Below are positions 8,681 through 16,270 of a DNA stretch of 64,000 nucleotides, piece by piece. The first letter of the stretch is position 1. Every line of letters begins with the position of its first letter. Below the pieces are notes generated by a model. That model had not been told where the DNA came from. It did no database searches and was given only the letters and a program-made list of their open reading frames with translations. This DNA is from Brevibacterium sp. 239c. Its GTDB lineage: Bacteria; Actinomycetota; Actinomycetes; Actinomycetales; Brevibacteriaceae. The DNA lies in NCBI RefSeq assembly GCF_900169365.1, contig NZ_FXZH01000016.1, forward strand, positions 1-64,000, read 5' to 3'. Made by a program: the position numbers and the translations under genes.

Positions 8681-11547
8681 GACTGCACGCCTTCCATTTC
8701 GCTGCGACCGGCCGCATGCGCCTGCACGCCGCCGTTGTCATTGTCGGTTCCACGCTCAGCCTCGGGCTTGGCCTCATCGAGGTCGAGGTGGAAATAGTTC
8801 GTATGTGGGGACAGCACTCCGCTGACGTCACCGTCGGGCAGACCCAGCACGATTGCCGTGCCTTCGGCCTGCAGATCAAGGAGGAGTTCCCGAAGATCGC
8901 GTACGTCCCGGTCTTCCTCATCGGCCAGTGCACCGGCTTCGCTGATGATGAGCAGGTCCGGTGCCGAAGTACGCAGCTGTGAGAGCTCACGTGCCCCTGG
9001 CATCTTGCCCGGCCCCTTCTTATCCAGGTCGAAGTACGGAACTCGGCGACGGATTCGTCCAGCATGTTCGGGCAGAACCATGTCACCGATCTTCATCTCG
9101 CCGGCGGTCAGTCCTACGCGACCCGAGAGGGCGAGCAGAAGCGCCTTGCGGGCTTGGCCGCTGGCGACGAGGATCTGGCCCGGCAGCAGGGAGATGTCTA
9201 CCTGGGAGAATCCGCGTCGACCCGAGCTGACCGCGATGCCGCGGCCATAGACCCGGTACGCCGAGTCTGGTTCCGGCCAGTCCCGCAGCGCCACCTCGTG
9301 AGCCAGGCCCTCACCTTCGACGTCGAGTCTGGGCAGGATGCGGTCGAGCCACTTCGGCAGCCACCAGGCTTTGTCGCCGAGCATCTGCATGATGGCGGGT
9401 ACCAGGGACATGCGCACCAGGAAGGCATCGACGAAGATGCCGGAGGCCAGGGCGAGGGCGATGGATTTGATGATCGGCTCGCCCGCCGGGACGAAGGCGG
9501 CGAAGACGGAGAACATGATGATTGCCGCGGCCGAGACGACCCGAGCGGAGGAGGCGAAGCCGGCCTTGATCGCGTCGCGTGCGCTGGCTCCGTGGACATA
9601 GGCCTCACGCATGCCGGAGACGAGGAAGACCTCGTAGTCCATGGCGAGTCCGAACAGGATGCCCATGAGGATGATCGGCAGGAAGCTGATCACCGGTCCG
9701 GTCGAATCGATGCCCAGCGGACCGGCGAAGAGACCGTCGTGGAAGACGAGGACCACGGTTCCGAAGGAGGCGAAGACGGAGAGGAGGAAACCGCCTGTGG
9801 CCTTGATCGGCACCGCGATCGACCGGAAGACCATCATGAGCAGGATGATCGAGAGGCCGACGACGAAGATGCCGAAGGGAACCAATGCCTTGCCGAGTTG
9901 GTCGGAGACATCGATCTGGATGGCTGTGGCACCGGTGACTGCGGTCTCGAAGCCGTCTTCATCCTCGATGTCCGAGCTCAGCGCCCGGAGCCGGTCGACG
10001 GTGTCGAGAGTCGCGGGATCCTCGGAGCTGGTGGTGGGGATGATCTGGAACAGAGCCGTCGTCGCATCCCGGTTCGGGGTGGCGAGGATGACCTGGTCGA
10101 CTCCCTCGACGTCTTCGATCTCGTTCTCGATCTTCTCAACATCGTCGAGGGGGTCATCGGAGGTCACGATCTCACTCGTCATGACCAGCGGCCCGTTGAA
10201 GCCGGGGCCGAAGTGTTTGTCGACGAGGTCGTAGGTGGTGCGGGCGGGAGTGCCCTCCTCCTGGCTGCCTGCGGTCGGCAGGGAGAGCTGGAGGTTGGAG
10301 GCGGGGATCGCAAACAGTGCGAGTCCACCGACGATGATGACGACTGTGAGCAGCGGAATCTTCGTCACCACGCGCAGCCAGCCAGCGAAGAACTTATTCA
10401 TGATCGTCGGCGGGTACGGTTCACCTGCCTCAGCTTCCGCCTCGGCGGCAATCGAGTCCCGAGAAGTCGACTCGTCTGACTTCTTCTGGGCGCTTGCGAA
10501 GGCCCGGCGGTAGCGTTTGGTCGGTTTGGGTGTGATCTTGGCCTTGACCAGTCCCAGCAGCGCCGGAACCATCGTCAGGGAGATCAGGACTGCGATGACG
10601 ACCGAGCCGGAGGCACCGATGCCCATCACGGTGAGGAACGGGATGCCAGCCAGGGACAGTCCCAGCAACGCGATCATCACGGTCATACCGGCGAAGACCA
10701 CAGCCGATCCGGCGGTGGCAACGGCCCGTCCGGTGGCTTCGAGCGGGTCGTGTCCTTCGGCCAGGAGGGCCCGGGCTCTGGAGACGATGAAGAGGGCATA
10801 GTCGATGCCGACCGCCAGGCCCAACATCAGCGCCAACATGATAGAAGAGGAGTTGACCGCACCGAAGGCCGTGGACCCCACGACCAGAAGGACGGAGATG
10901 CCGACGCCGATGAGCGCTGTGATCAGGGGCATGCCGGCGGCTCGGAAGGATCCGAGTGTCAGCAGCAGGACGATGAAGGCGATGACGACGCCGATGCCTT
11001 CGACCCAGGAGATCGCGACACCGGTGATCTGGAAGAGTTCGCCGCCGCCTTCGACCTGGGCGCCGTCCGGCAGTGCGTCGCGGAGCGGATCCAGTTCGTC
11101 CAAGAGCTTATCTGGGGCGTCCTCGCCGACCTCCTGCTGGGTGCCGTCGTACTGCACGGAGATCATCGCGGCGGATTCGTCGTCGCTGATGGCGCCCTTG
11201 ACCATTTTGTCGAAGGGTGAGGTCACAGTGTCGACGTGCGGGAGGTCTTCGAGCCGATCGACTTCCTTCTTGATCTCATCCTTGTATGTGGGTGCCTTGA
11301 CCGAGTCACCATCGGCGGCGACGACGATGACGTCTGCGGCGACGCCCGAGGCTTCGGGGAAGGTCGCCTTCATCGAGTCAAGTGCGACCTGGGCTTCGGA
11401 CCCGGGGAGGGTGAAGTCGTCGTCGAAGTCCTTCGCGAAGGCTGCGACACCTGCACCGACGAGTCCGAAGATCACCAACCACAGAGCAATGAATCGGATG
11501 GGAGTGCGATAGGCACGACGACCCAGGGCGTACAAGAATGTTGACAC
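8677..11547 (-). CDS. MMPL/RND transporter with C-terminal pseudo-NBD
   Basis: A 956-residue MMPL-family (RND superfamily) exporter. It has two repeats of one plus five membrane segments, with typical segments GLAVGIDYALFIVSRAR and GLAMDYEVFLVSGMREAY. After the last membrane segment (about residue 730), an extra domain of about 190 residues aligns by eye with an ABC ATPase. It has DISLLPGQILVASG leading to ARKALLLALSGRVGL (about 794) where Walker A would be, then LLIISEAGALADEED (about 864) like Walker B plus D-loop. The Walker A GK[ST], signature LSGGQ and H-loop His are absent, so it should not hydrolyse ATP. Transport substrates may be lipids or envelope precursors, by family analogy. It is coupled to the YhgE gene and faces a TetR gene. 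Confidence 0.88.
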   Translation of the reverse strand: MSTFLYALGRRAYRTPIRFIALWLVIFGLVGAGVAAFAKDFDDDFTLPGSEAQVALDSMKATFPEASGVAADVIVVAADGDSVKAPTYKDEIKKEVDRLEDLPHVDTVTSPFDKMVKGAISDDESAAMISVQYDGTQQEVGEDAPDKLLDELDPLRDALPDGAQVEGGGELFQITGVAISWVEGIGVVIAFIVLLLTLGSFRAAGMPLITALIGVGISVLLVVGSTAFGAVNSSSIMLALMLGLAVGIDYALFIVSRARALLAEGHDPLEATGRAVATAGSAVVFAGMTVMIALLGLSLAGIPFLTVMGIGASGSVVIAVLISLTMVPALLGLVKAKITPKPTKRYRRAFASAQKKSDESTSRDSIAAEAEAEAGEPYPPTIMNKFFAGWLRVVTKIPLLTVVIIVGGLALFAIPASNLQLSLPTAGSQEEGTPARTTYDLVDKHFGPGFNGPLVMTSEIVTSDDPLDDVEKIENEIEDVEGVDQVILATPNRDATTALFQIIPTTSSEDPATLDTVDRLRALSSDIEDEDGFETAVTGATAIQIDVSDQLGKALVPFGIFVVGLSIILLMMVFRSIAVPIKATGGFLLSVFASFGTVVLVFHDGLFAGPLGIDSTGPVISFLPIILMGILFGLAMDYEVFLVSGMREAYVHGASARDAIKAGFASSARVVSAAAIIMFSVFAAFVPAGEPIIKSIALALASGIFVDAFLVRMSLVPAIMQMLGDKAWWLPKWLDRILPRLDVEGEGLAHEVALRDWPEPDSAYRVYGRGIAVSSGRRGFSQVDISLLPGQILVASGQARKALLLALSGRVGLTAGEMKIGDMVLPEHAGRIRRRVPYFDLDKKGPGKMPGARELSQLRTSAPDLLIISEAGALADEEDRDVRDLRELLLDLQAEGTAIVLGLPDGDVSGVLSPHTNYFHLDLDEAKPEAERGTDNDNGGVQAHAAGRSEMEGVQS

Positions 11548-11557
11548 GAAGACCTCG

Positions 11558-11588
11558 ATACAAAAGTGTATTGGATACAGTATTGTAT
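11558..11588. promoter_or_regulatory. Double palindrome, likely TetR operator
   Basis: Two 14-bp palindromes, ATACA-AAAG-TGTAT (11558-11571) and ATACA-GTAT-TGTAT (11575-11588), lie 17 bp apart centre to centre. Their inner arms also form TGTAT-TGG-ATACA. The array starts 10 bp upstream of the MMPL start and lies on the tetR side of it, where a TetR dimer pair would block both promoters. A TTGACT at 11594-11599 could be a -35 for tetR. Confidence 0.65.
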
Positions 11589-11742
11589 TGTTGTTGACTC
11601 ATAGCCCTCGGCGCAAATGCATCAGGAGATTCGTGCAGATTCCCATCGGATGCCCAGGCCCACACCCACTCGCAGCGTGCCCCAGCAGCAGCACCGCAGC
11701 TGCGACACCGCCACCGCTCCCGCCACGACGATGAAATGTTCG

Positions 11743-12390
11743 ATGAATACAGATAATCTCAGCGCCCGCAGACGGCACACCCGATCCACCCTGGTGGAGG
11801 CTGGTGTGTCCGTCTTTGCCGTCAAAGGCATCGATGGGGCCTCGATCGAAGAGATCTGCGAGGCGGCCGGGTTCACTCGCGGCGCGTTCTACTCGAATTT
11901 CTCCAGCCGCGACGATCTGGTCCTGGCCACGATCGAACAGCGCACCTCTCACGACCTCGACATGCTCGACGCCAGCATCGAACGGTGGCGCGATCGGCTC
12001 AACTCCAGCCGGCCTGAGGACATCGAAGGCTTCCTCAGAGAGTTCATCGACGACACGTTCAGTCAGAAGAGGGCCACCGCCGCCGAGGTGATCGCTGAGC
12101 ATGAGATCGAGCTGTACTGCCTGCGTACGCCGGGCCTTTATCCCAGGTACGCGGAGCTGAACTCCTTCCAGGGGCAGCGGATCCAATCGCTGATCGAAAA
12201 CGCCATCGGCTTCGCTGAAGCGGCAGCGACGATTCCACTCAGGGACCTCATCGAGGCCCTCACCGCCATCCATTCGCAAGCCTCCCTGCGCGCGGCTGCG
12301 GGGAAGAAGCTGCACGAGGTCGTTGACATCGACTCGACCCGGATGGTGCGCATCCTCAGTCGGCTGCTCGACTTCTCGCAGACGCCCTAG
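11743..12390 (+). CDS. TetR family transcriptional regulator
   Basis: A 215-residue TetR repressor from the chosen ATG. The helix-turn-helix is near residues 25-60 (GASIEEICEAAGFTRGAFYSNFSSRDDLVLA), followed by an all-helical ligand domain. Upstream in-frame starts at 11731 and 11617 exist, but the extra residues look non-homologous and rich in Pro, Thr and Gln. No start has a good Shine-Dalgarno, so the start is uncertain. It is divergent from the MMPL-YhgE operon, with a double palindrome between them, and so probably represses that operon and itself. The inducer is unknown. Confidence 0.85.
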   Translation: MNTDNLSARRRHTRSTLVEAGVSVFAVKGIDGASIEEICEAAGFTRGAFYSNFSSRDDLVLATIEQRTSHDLDMLDASIERWRDRLNSSRPEDIEGFLREFIDDTFSQKRATAAEVIAEHEIELYCLRTPGLYPRYAELNSFQGQRIQSLIENAIGFAEAAATIPLRDLIEALTAIHSQASLRAAAGKKLHEVVDIDSTRMVRILSRLLDFSQTP

Positions 12391-12432
12391 TCTCAGGCTC
12401 TCAACACCCCCGATCGGCGCCAAGGCACTAAA

Positions 12433-13461
12433 GTGGTGGCCGTGAATGAACTGCAGCGCGAATACTACGCTTTCCTCAACAACATGGATGTCCGCCTCGG
12501 CGCCTTCGTCCTCGCCGACCTTCCCGAAACCTTCGACAAAGAAGACGGGGAGACGGTGCCGTTCCCCAAGGACTTCGGCCCCAAGTCCCTGCCGATGCTC
12601 GAGCTCTTCACCCTCTCTCGCTTCTCCTCCCCCGACGAGGTGCTCGACCCGGAGAACCGCAGATTCGTCGAGGGGCTCATCCGCTATCTCGGCGAAACCT
12701 ATCTTCGTGCGATCGGTGGAGCCTGGGATCACGACGAGGAGACCGGAAACGGGATGCCCTTCATCCGCCCGGACACCGAGGAGGGTCCGCTGAAAGGTGA
12801 GCCCATCCCCATCCTGGCGATCATCCTCGCAGCGGTCGATGCCCGGACTGCCGAGGTCTTCGTGGCTGTCCTGGATAAGGCCCGCGAGAACCTGGGCGGT
12901 GACGGCGAGCCGAAGCGCAACTGCACCGGCCTCGTGATGGGGATGCTGAACACCGAGAACTCCAGCGAGGAAGAGGTCGAGTTCCTCTCACGCTTCATCG
13001 GCACCGTGGAACCGGGCATCGCCGCCTGGACCCAAGAGCAGGCCGATCCGACCTCGTGGGAGTTCGGGCGCGAGACCCTTGTACGGCTGGGCAAGCAGCT
13101 CAAGGCCCGCTATGACTCCCGCGATGAGATGATGGCCGAAGGCGAGACCGTGTTCGTTGCCGGAGCGATGCGCTTCATCGGCGAGTCCATCCGGCGGATC
13201 GGTTTCGGACAGTGGCGCTACGGTGCGGGCCTCGAGGCCGATGATCCCCGCAACGGGCAGCCCTTCATCCGATTCCAGGTCGGCGACCAGAACCTCGATA
13301 TGGTCCCGTGGCGCCTGGCCCAGACCGCGCTCGAGGATTCGAATTCGATCGCTTCGGGACTCGATACGATCGTCTCGATGCGTGAAGAGGAAGCCGCGAG
13401 CGAGGCGGCCGCCGAGGGCGAAGAGGCCAAGTCAGACGGCGCCGAGCCGGACCAGACCTGA
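12433..13461 (+). CDS. Hypothetical protein with an internal duplication
   Basis: A 342-residue acidic, soluble protein I do not recognise. Two halves share a pattern. FVEGLIRYLGETYLRAIGG, then NGMPFIRP and EPIPI, near residues 75-125 match FVAGAMRFIGESIRRIGFG, then NGQPFIRF and MVPWRL, near 238-300. The repeat unit is therefore about 165 residues and suggests an ancient tandem duplication. The C-terminus is a Glu/Ala-rich tail. The start is a GTG; a second GTG at 12442 is an alternative. It lies 42 bp after tetR on the same strand and may be co-transcribed. No signal peptide or membrane segment is seen. Confidence 0.7.
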   Translation: MVAVNELQREYYAFLNNMDVRLGAFVLADLPETFDKEDGETVPFPKDFGPKSLPMLELFTLSRFSSPDEVLDPENRRFVEGLIRYLGETYLRAIGGAWDHDEETGNGMPFIRPDTEEGPLKGEPIPILAIILAAVDARTAEVFVAVLDKARENLGGDGEPKRNCTGLVMGMLNTENSSEEEVEFLSRFIGTVEPGIAAWTQEQADPTSWEFGRETLVRLGKQLKARYDSRDEMMAEGETVFVAGAMRFIGESIRRIGFGQWRYGAGLEADDPRNGQPFIRFQVGDQNLDMVPWRLAQTALEDSNSIASGLDTIVSMREEEAASEAAAEGEEAKSDGAEPDQT

Positions 13462-13491
13462 TCGTTGCCGCTCAGAGCCGGCAGTCACTGC

Positions 13492-14652
13492 TCAGAGCTG
13501 GTAGCGACGGTTGCCCTGCATCCCATCTGCCGGTGAACCGGGTGCCAGGTCGATCTGCTTGCGCGCCGGATCGATCTGCACTGTGACCAGGGTCGCTGAC
13601 CGGTCCCCGTAGGCTGCACCAGGCTCGGGGGTACAGGACACCGGCGCTTCACCTGGCCCCGTGGTCAGAATGTCGATGAGATCGGCCGTGGACTCGGGAC
13701 CGCCGGAGGCCTCGGCCCCACCAGATGCTTCAGCCTGGATCGAAAAGTCCTCGAGGCGCTGCTCGAGGTGAGCCTGGCGTGCCCGCGAGGTCGACGTCGC
13801 ATTGAGCTCGAGGCTGCCGGGGATCAGGTCGAGGTGGAGGAAGTGGTTCGTGTGCAGCAGGAATCCTGAACCGGAATCGGCCCCCGGCACCGCGCCCGAA
13901 TCTCCGGCTCGACGCTCACGCTTCTCAGCGTTGGCGATCTCGACCTGGACCACTTCGTCGGCGGTGACCACCGTGATGATCGACGAAGACGTGGTGGGCG
14001 CGGAGTGGATGATCCCCAAGGCCTCTTCGAGGGTCCTCGCCGTCGACAGGACCCGTTCGAGGATCATGTGGATGGGCACTCCCCCGGCCTCGTCGCCCTC
14101 GTGTTTGAGGATGTTGAGCAGGACGCCGACGCCGGCTTCATTGAGTCCGATCTTGCCGAGCATCCCGTATTCGGCGATGCCCACGTGACGCAGTTGGCCA
14201 GGCACTGCACCCACATCGTTGATGTGCCACAGCGTCGAGAAGTCGGCGGCCCAGTCCCAGTTCTGCGCCGCCAGCGAGCCTCCCGGACGGGTGAAGCTCA
14301 CGGTTGAGCACTCCGTCGCCGAGGCTGGTGCCAGGGTCATGATCTCGGTCCGGGCGATGACCTCCATCAGCTCACCGACCGGTATCTTCGCACCTTCGGC
14401 TACGGCCGCGACCTCCTCGGCGGCTACTGGGGACCAGGCCTGGAGACGTGCGTGACTCGAGGCGGCAGCGGCACGAACATCCGCCTCGGAGATGGACAGG
14501 ACTTCGAAGTAGCGCCGGTAGCCGGTGATCGCAGATGCGATGCCCGTGGCCAGCTCACGTCCGCGCTGGATACCGCGTTGGACGTGGTCAGAGGCTCGGG
14601 AGGTGAAGGTCTCCGGCCTGATCTCGGCGGCGGGAACGTATTCAGTGCTCAT
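13492..14652 (-). CDS. C45-type Ntn hydrolase / acyltransferase-like protein
   Basis: A 386-residue protein of the C45 family (acyl-CoA:6-aminopenicillanate acyltransferase-like). The family is made as an inactive precursor that cleaves itself before a nucleophilic Cys. Here the expected nucleophile is Cys115 in ATECSTVSF, followed by GSLAAQNWDW, the family's NxDW motif. The later GKIGLNEAGVGVLLN and LLHTNHFLH segments also fit. The substrate is unknown; relatives act on beta-lactam side chains, N-acyl amino acids or peptides. It lies 34 bp downstream of an MBL-fold hydrolase on the same strand, and both face an APC permease, suggesting a small amide uptake and hydrolysis module. Confidence 0.82.
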   Translation of the reverse strand: MSTEYVPAAEIRPETFTSRASDHVQRGIQRGRELATGIASAITGYRRYFEVLSISEADVRAAAASSHARLQAWSPVAAEEVAAVAEGAKIPVGELMEVIARTEIMTLAPASATECSTVSFTRPGGSLAAQNWDWAADFSTLWHINDVGAVPGQLRHVGIAEYGMLGKIGLNEAGVGVLLNILKHEGDEAGGVPIHMILERVLSTARTLEEALGIIHSAPTTSSSIITVVTADEVVQVEIANAEKRERRAGDSGAVPGADSGSGFLLHTNHFLHLDLIPGSLELNATSTSRARQAHLEQRLEDFSIQAEASGGAEASGGPESTADLIDILTTGPGEAPVSCTPEPGAAYGDRSATLVTVQIDPARKQIDLAPGSPADGMQGNRRYQL

Positions 14653-14686
14653 GGGCGATTCCTCTTCTCACGTGGACGCGCTCGTC

Positions 14687-15829
14687 TCAGGACTGCGGGA
14701 CGAGCGACCCCACTCCGACGTCGATATCCAGGTAGTGCATGTGGGCGGCGGTCTCTGCCAGGGCTGCGAACAGGTTGAAGTTGTGCAGCGAGTCGAATCC
14801 GCGCGACCAGTGCAGGCCCTGCGCGATCGAGTAAACGCTGTGGTCTTCGGTGGCGTCCATGCGCTCAGTGATCTCATCCAGGCGCTGCTGGTGGTGCTCG
14901 ACGAGTTCGGCTCTGCGGTCGTGGAGTCCCTGGAACCGGAACCCGTGCGCGGGCAGGACAGCCACCTCGGTGTCCAACTGTCCGATCTTGTCCAGGGAGC
15001 CCAGGTAGTCGCCGAGGCTGTGTGTGATCGCGCCGCTGTCGAGTCCGATATTCGGGGTGATCGTCGGGAGCACGTGGTCACCGGAGAACAGCAGCTGGTC
15101 CTCATCGCGAACGAAGACCGAATGGCCGTAGGTGTGGCCCGGTGTCCACAGCGCCCGCAGGGACCCGGATTCCAGTGGCAGTTCGGAGCCGTCTTCGAGG
15201 ACGTTGACGGTGTCGGGCATGCTGCTCATCAGCAGTGCGAAGTCGTCCTTGGATCCGGCCGTGCCCTTGCCCTTCTTACTGCCGACCTGGAGGCTCTCGA
15301 CTTCGGCCCAGCGGTCCTCGGGGACTCCGTAGGCCTGAGCGAGGTTGATGCTCGGGTCGACGCCGGTGCCCAGGTCCACACTCTTGGAGAAGAACCGTTT
15401 GATCGAGCGCAGGTCCTCACCGTGCATGGCGACCCACATGTCGGGGTTCTTGTGCAGCAGCGCCGGTACCAGCCCGATGTGGTCGCGGTGGTAGTGGGTG
15501 ATGGCGATTCCGTGCACGTTCGCGACGGTGAATCCCAGGGATCCCAGCGCCGAGGTGAGCGCCAGGTATTGGTCCTTGCCGTCCCAACCGGGATCGATGA
15601 GGATCAGGCCCGAGCCATCGGCGATTCCGTAGCAGTAGGTGTAGACGAGCGGGTTGTTCGGGATCGGGACAGGGATCGCCCAGACGCCTTCGGCGACGTT
15701 CTCCACTGGGGGCAGAACTCGCTCTTTCCACGCCTTCGACTGCGCTGAACTGAGTGTTTCGATCGCCATTGTTCGCCGTTGCCTCTCTTCGTCGAGCATC
15801 ATGGTCAGGTCCGCTTCAGACCGGACCAT
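14687..15829 (-). CDS. MBL-fold metallo-hydrolase
   Basis: A 380-residue metallo-beta-lactamase-fold hydrolase. The zinc motif is THYHRDHIGL (about residue 108), followed by the downstream metal ligands in TPGHTYGHSVF and FSGDHVLP. The length and the C-terminal helical region resemble glyoxalase-II-like or N-acyl hydrolase members. The start is uncertain: ATG at 15829 has a weak GAGCGG upstream, while ATG at 15769 has GAGAGG 12 bases away. It is probably in one operon with the C45-type gene 34 bp downstream. The exact substrate cannot be read from sequence. Confidence 0.82.
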   Translation of the reverse strand: MVRSEADLTMMLDEERQRRTMAIETLSSAQSKAWKERVLPPVENVAEGVWAIPVPIPNNPLVYTYCYGIADGSGLILIDPGWDGKDQYLALTSALGSLGFTVANVHGIAITHYHRDHIGLVPALLHKNPDMWVAMHGEDLRSIKRFFSKSVDLGTGVDPSINLAQAYGVPEDRWAEVESLQVGSKKGKGTAGSKDDFALLMSSMPDTVNVLEDGSELPLESGSLRALWTPGHTYGHSVFVRDEDQLLFSGDHVLPTITPNIGLDSGAITHSLGDYLGSLDKIGQLDTEVAVLPAHGFRFQGLHDRRAELVEHHQQRLDEITERMDATEDHSVYSIAQGLHWSRGFDSLHNFNLFAALAETAAHMHYLDIDVGVGSLVPQS

Positions 15830-16004
15830 CGCGGCCGCTCAAATCTGCGGGCCACATTGCCAATGCTGATCAACCTACTCTCTTTTCACAGTTACTGAAA
15901 AGTCGTTCGATAGACGGGATGAGATCCACGACACAGGGGCGGGCGGTCGAGCGATGCGGGCGGGTCACCGCGTGGACCGAAGCCGCCTGCGGCGGGGTGG
16001 GTCG

Positions 16005-16056
16005 CCTCGGCGAGTTGGCGGGCGGCGAGGTGGGCCACCTCGGCGAGTTGGCGGGC
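16005..16056. repeat. 19-bp direct repeat, 33-bp offset
   Basis: CCTCGGCGAGTTGGCGGGC occurs at 16005-16023 and again at 16038-16056. The 33-bp offset is a multiple of three, but no gene is evident around it. Its role is unknown. Confidence 0.6.
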
Positions 16057-16147
16057 TTTGAGCTCATTCTGCAATCAGCAACGCAATCTACTGGATTCGT
16101 CGCCCTAGACACGCCGCAGGTGAAGTTATCGCATTGATTCGCGGTAA

Positions 16148-16223
16148 TGATTGCGTTTTCAGTTGATGACGGGATAGTATCTATGGCGCAGATCACTTCT
16201 ACGCCTGACCGAAAACGCAATCA
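16148..16223. promoter_or_regulatory. Widely spaced 13-bp inverted repeat upstream of APC permease
   Basis: TGATTGCGTTTTC (16148-16160) and its exact complement GAAAACGCAATCA (16211-16223) are 63 bp apart, start to start. That is six helical turns, so two bound regulators would face the same side of the DNA. The second copy ends 47 bp before the permease start. Confidence 0.5.
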
Positions 16224-16270
16224 GGTGCGATCACTGCGACAACCGGCAAGACTCATTGTGGAGGATTGAT

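Larger units (their letters stand above)
15830..16270. other. Regulatory intergenic region, MBL gene / APC permease
   Basis: This 441-bp divergent intergenic region has no convincing gene. It contains a 19-bp direct repeat (16005-16023 and 16038-16056) and, nearer the permease, a 13-bp inverted repeat pair at 16148 and 16211. Both divergent promoters should lie here. Confidence 0.5.

Noticed and set aside
9064-10479. Long plus-strand open frame opposite the MMPL gene
   Set aside because: It is a composition shadow of the MMPL gene, with very high Asp, Glu and Gly and no domain.
11599-12732. Minus-strand open frame opposite tetR
   Set aside because: The TetR helix-turn-helix on the plus strand is clear, so this frame is antisense noise.
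15870-16220. Small open frames over the 19-bp repeat region
   Set aside because: They are Arg/Ser/Pro-rich on one strand and Gly/Glu-rich on the other. Neither has a ribosome site or similarity.
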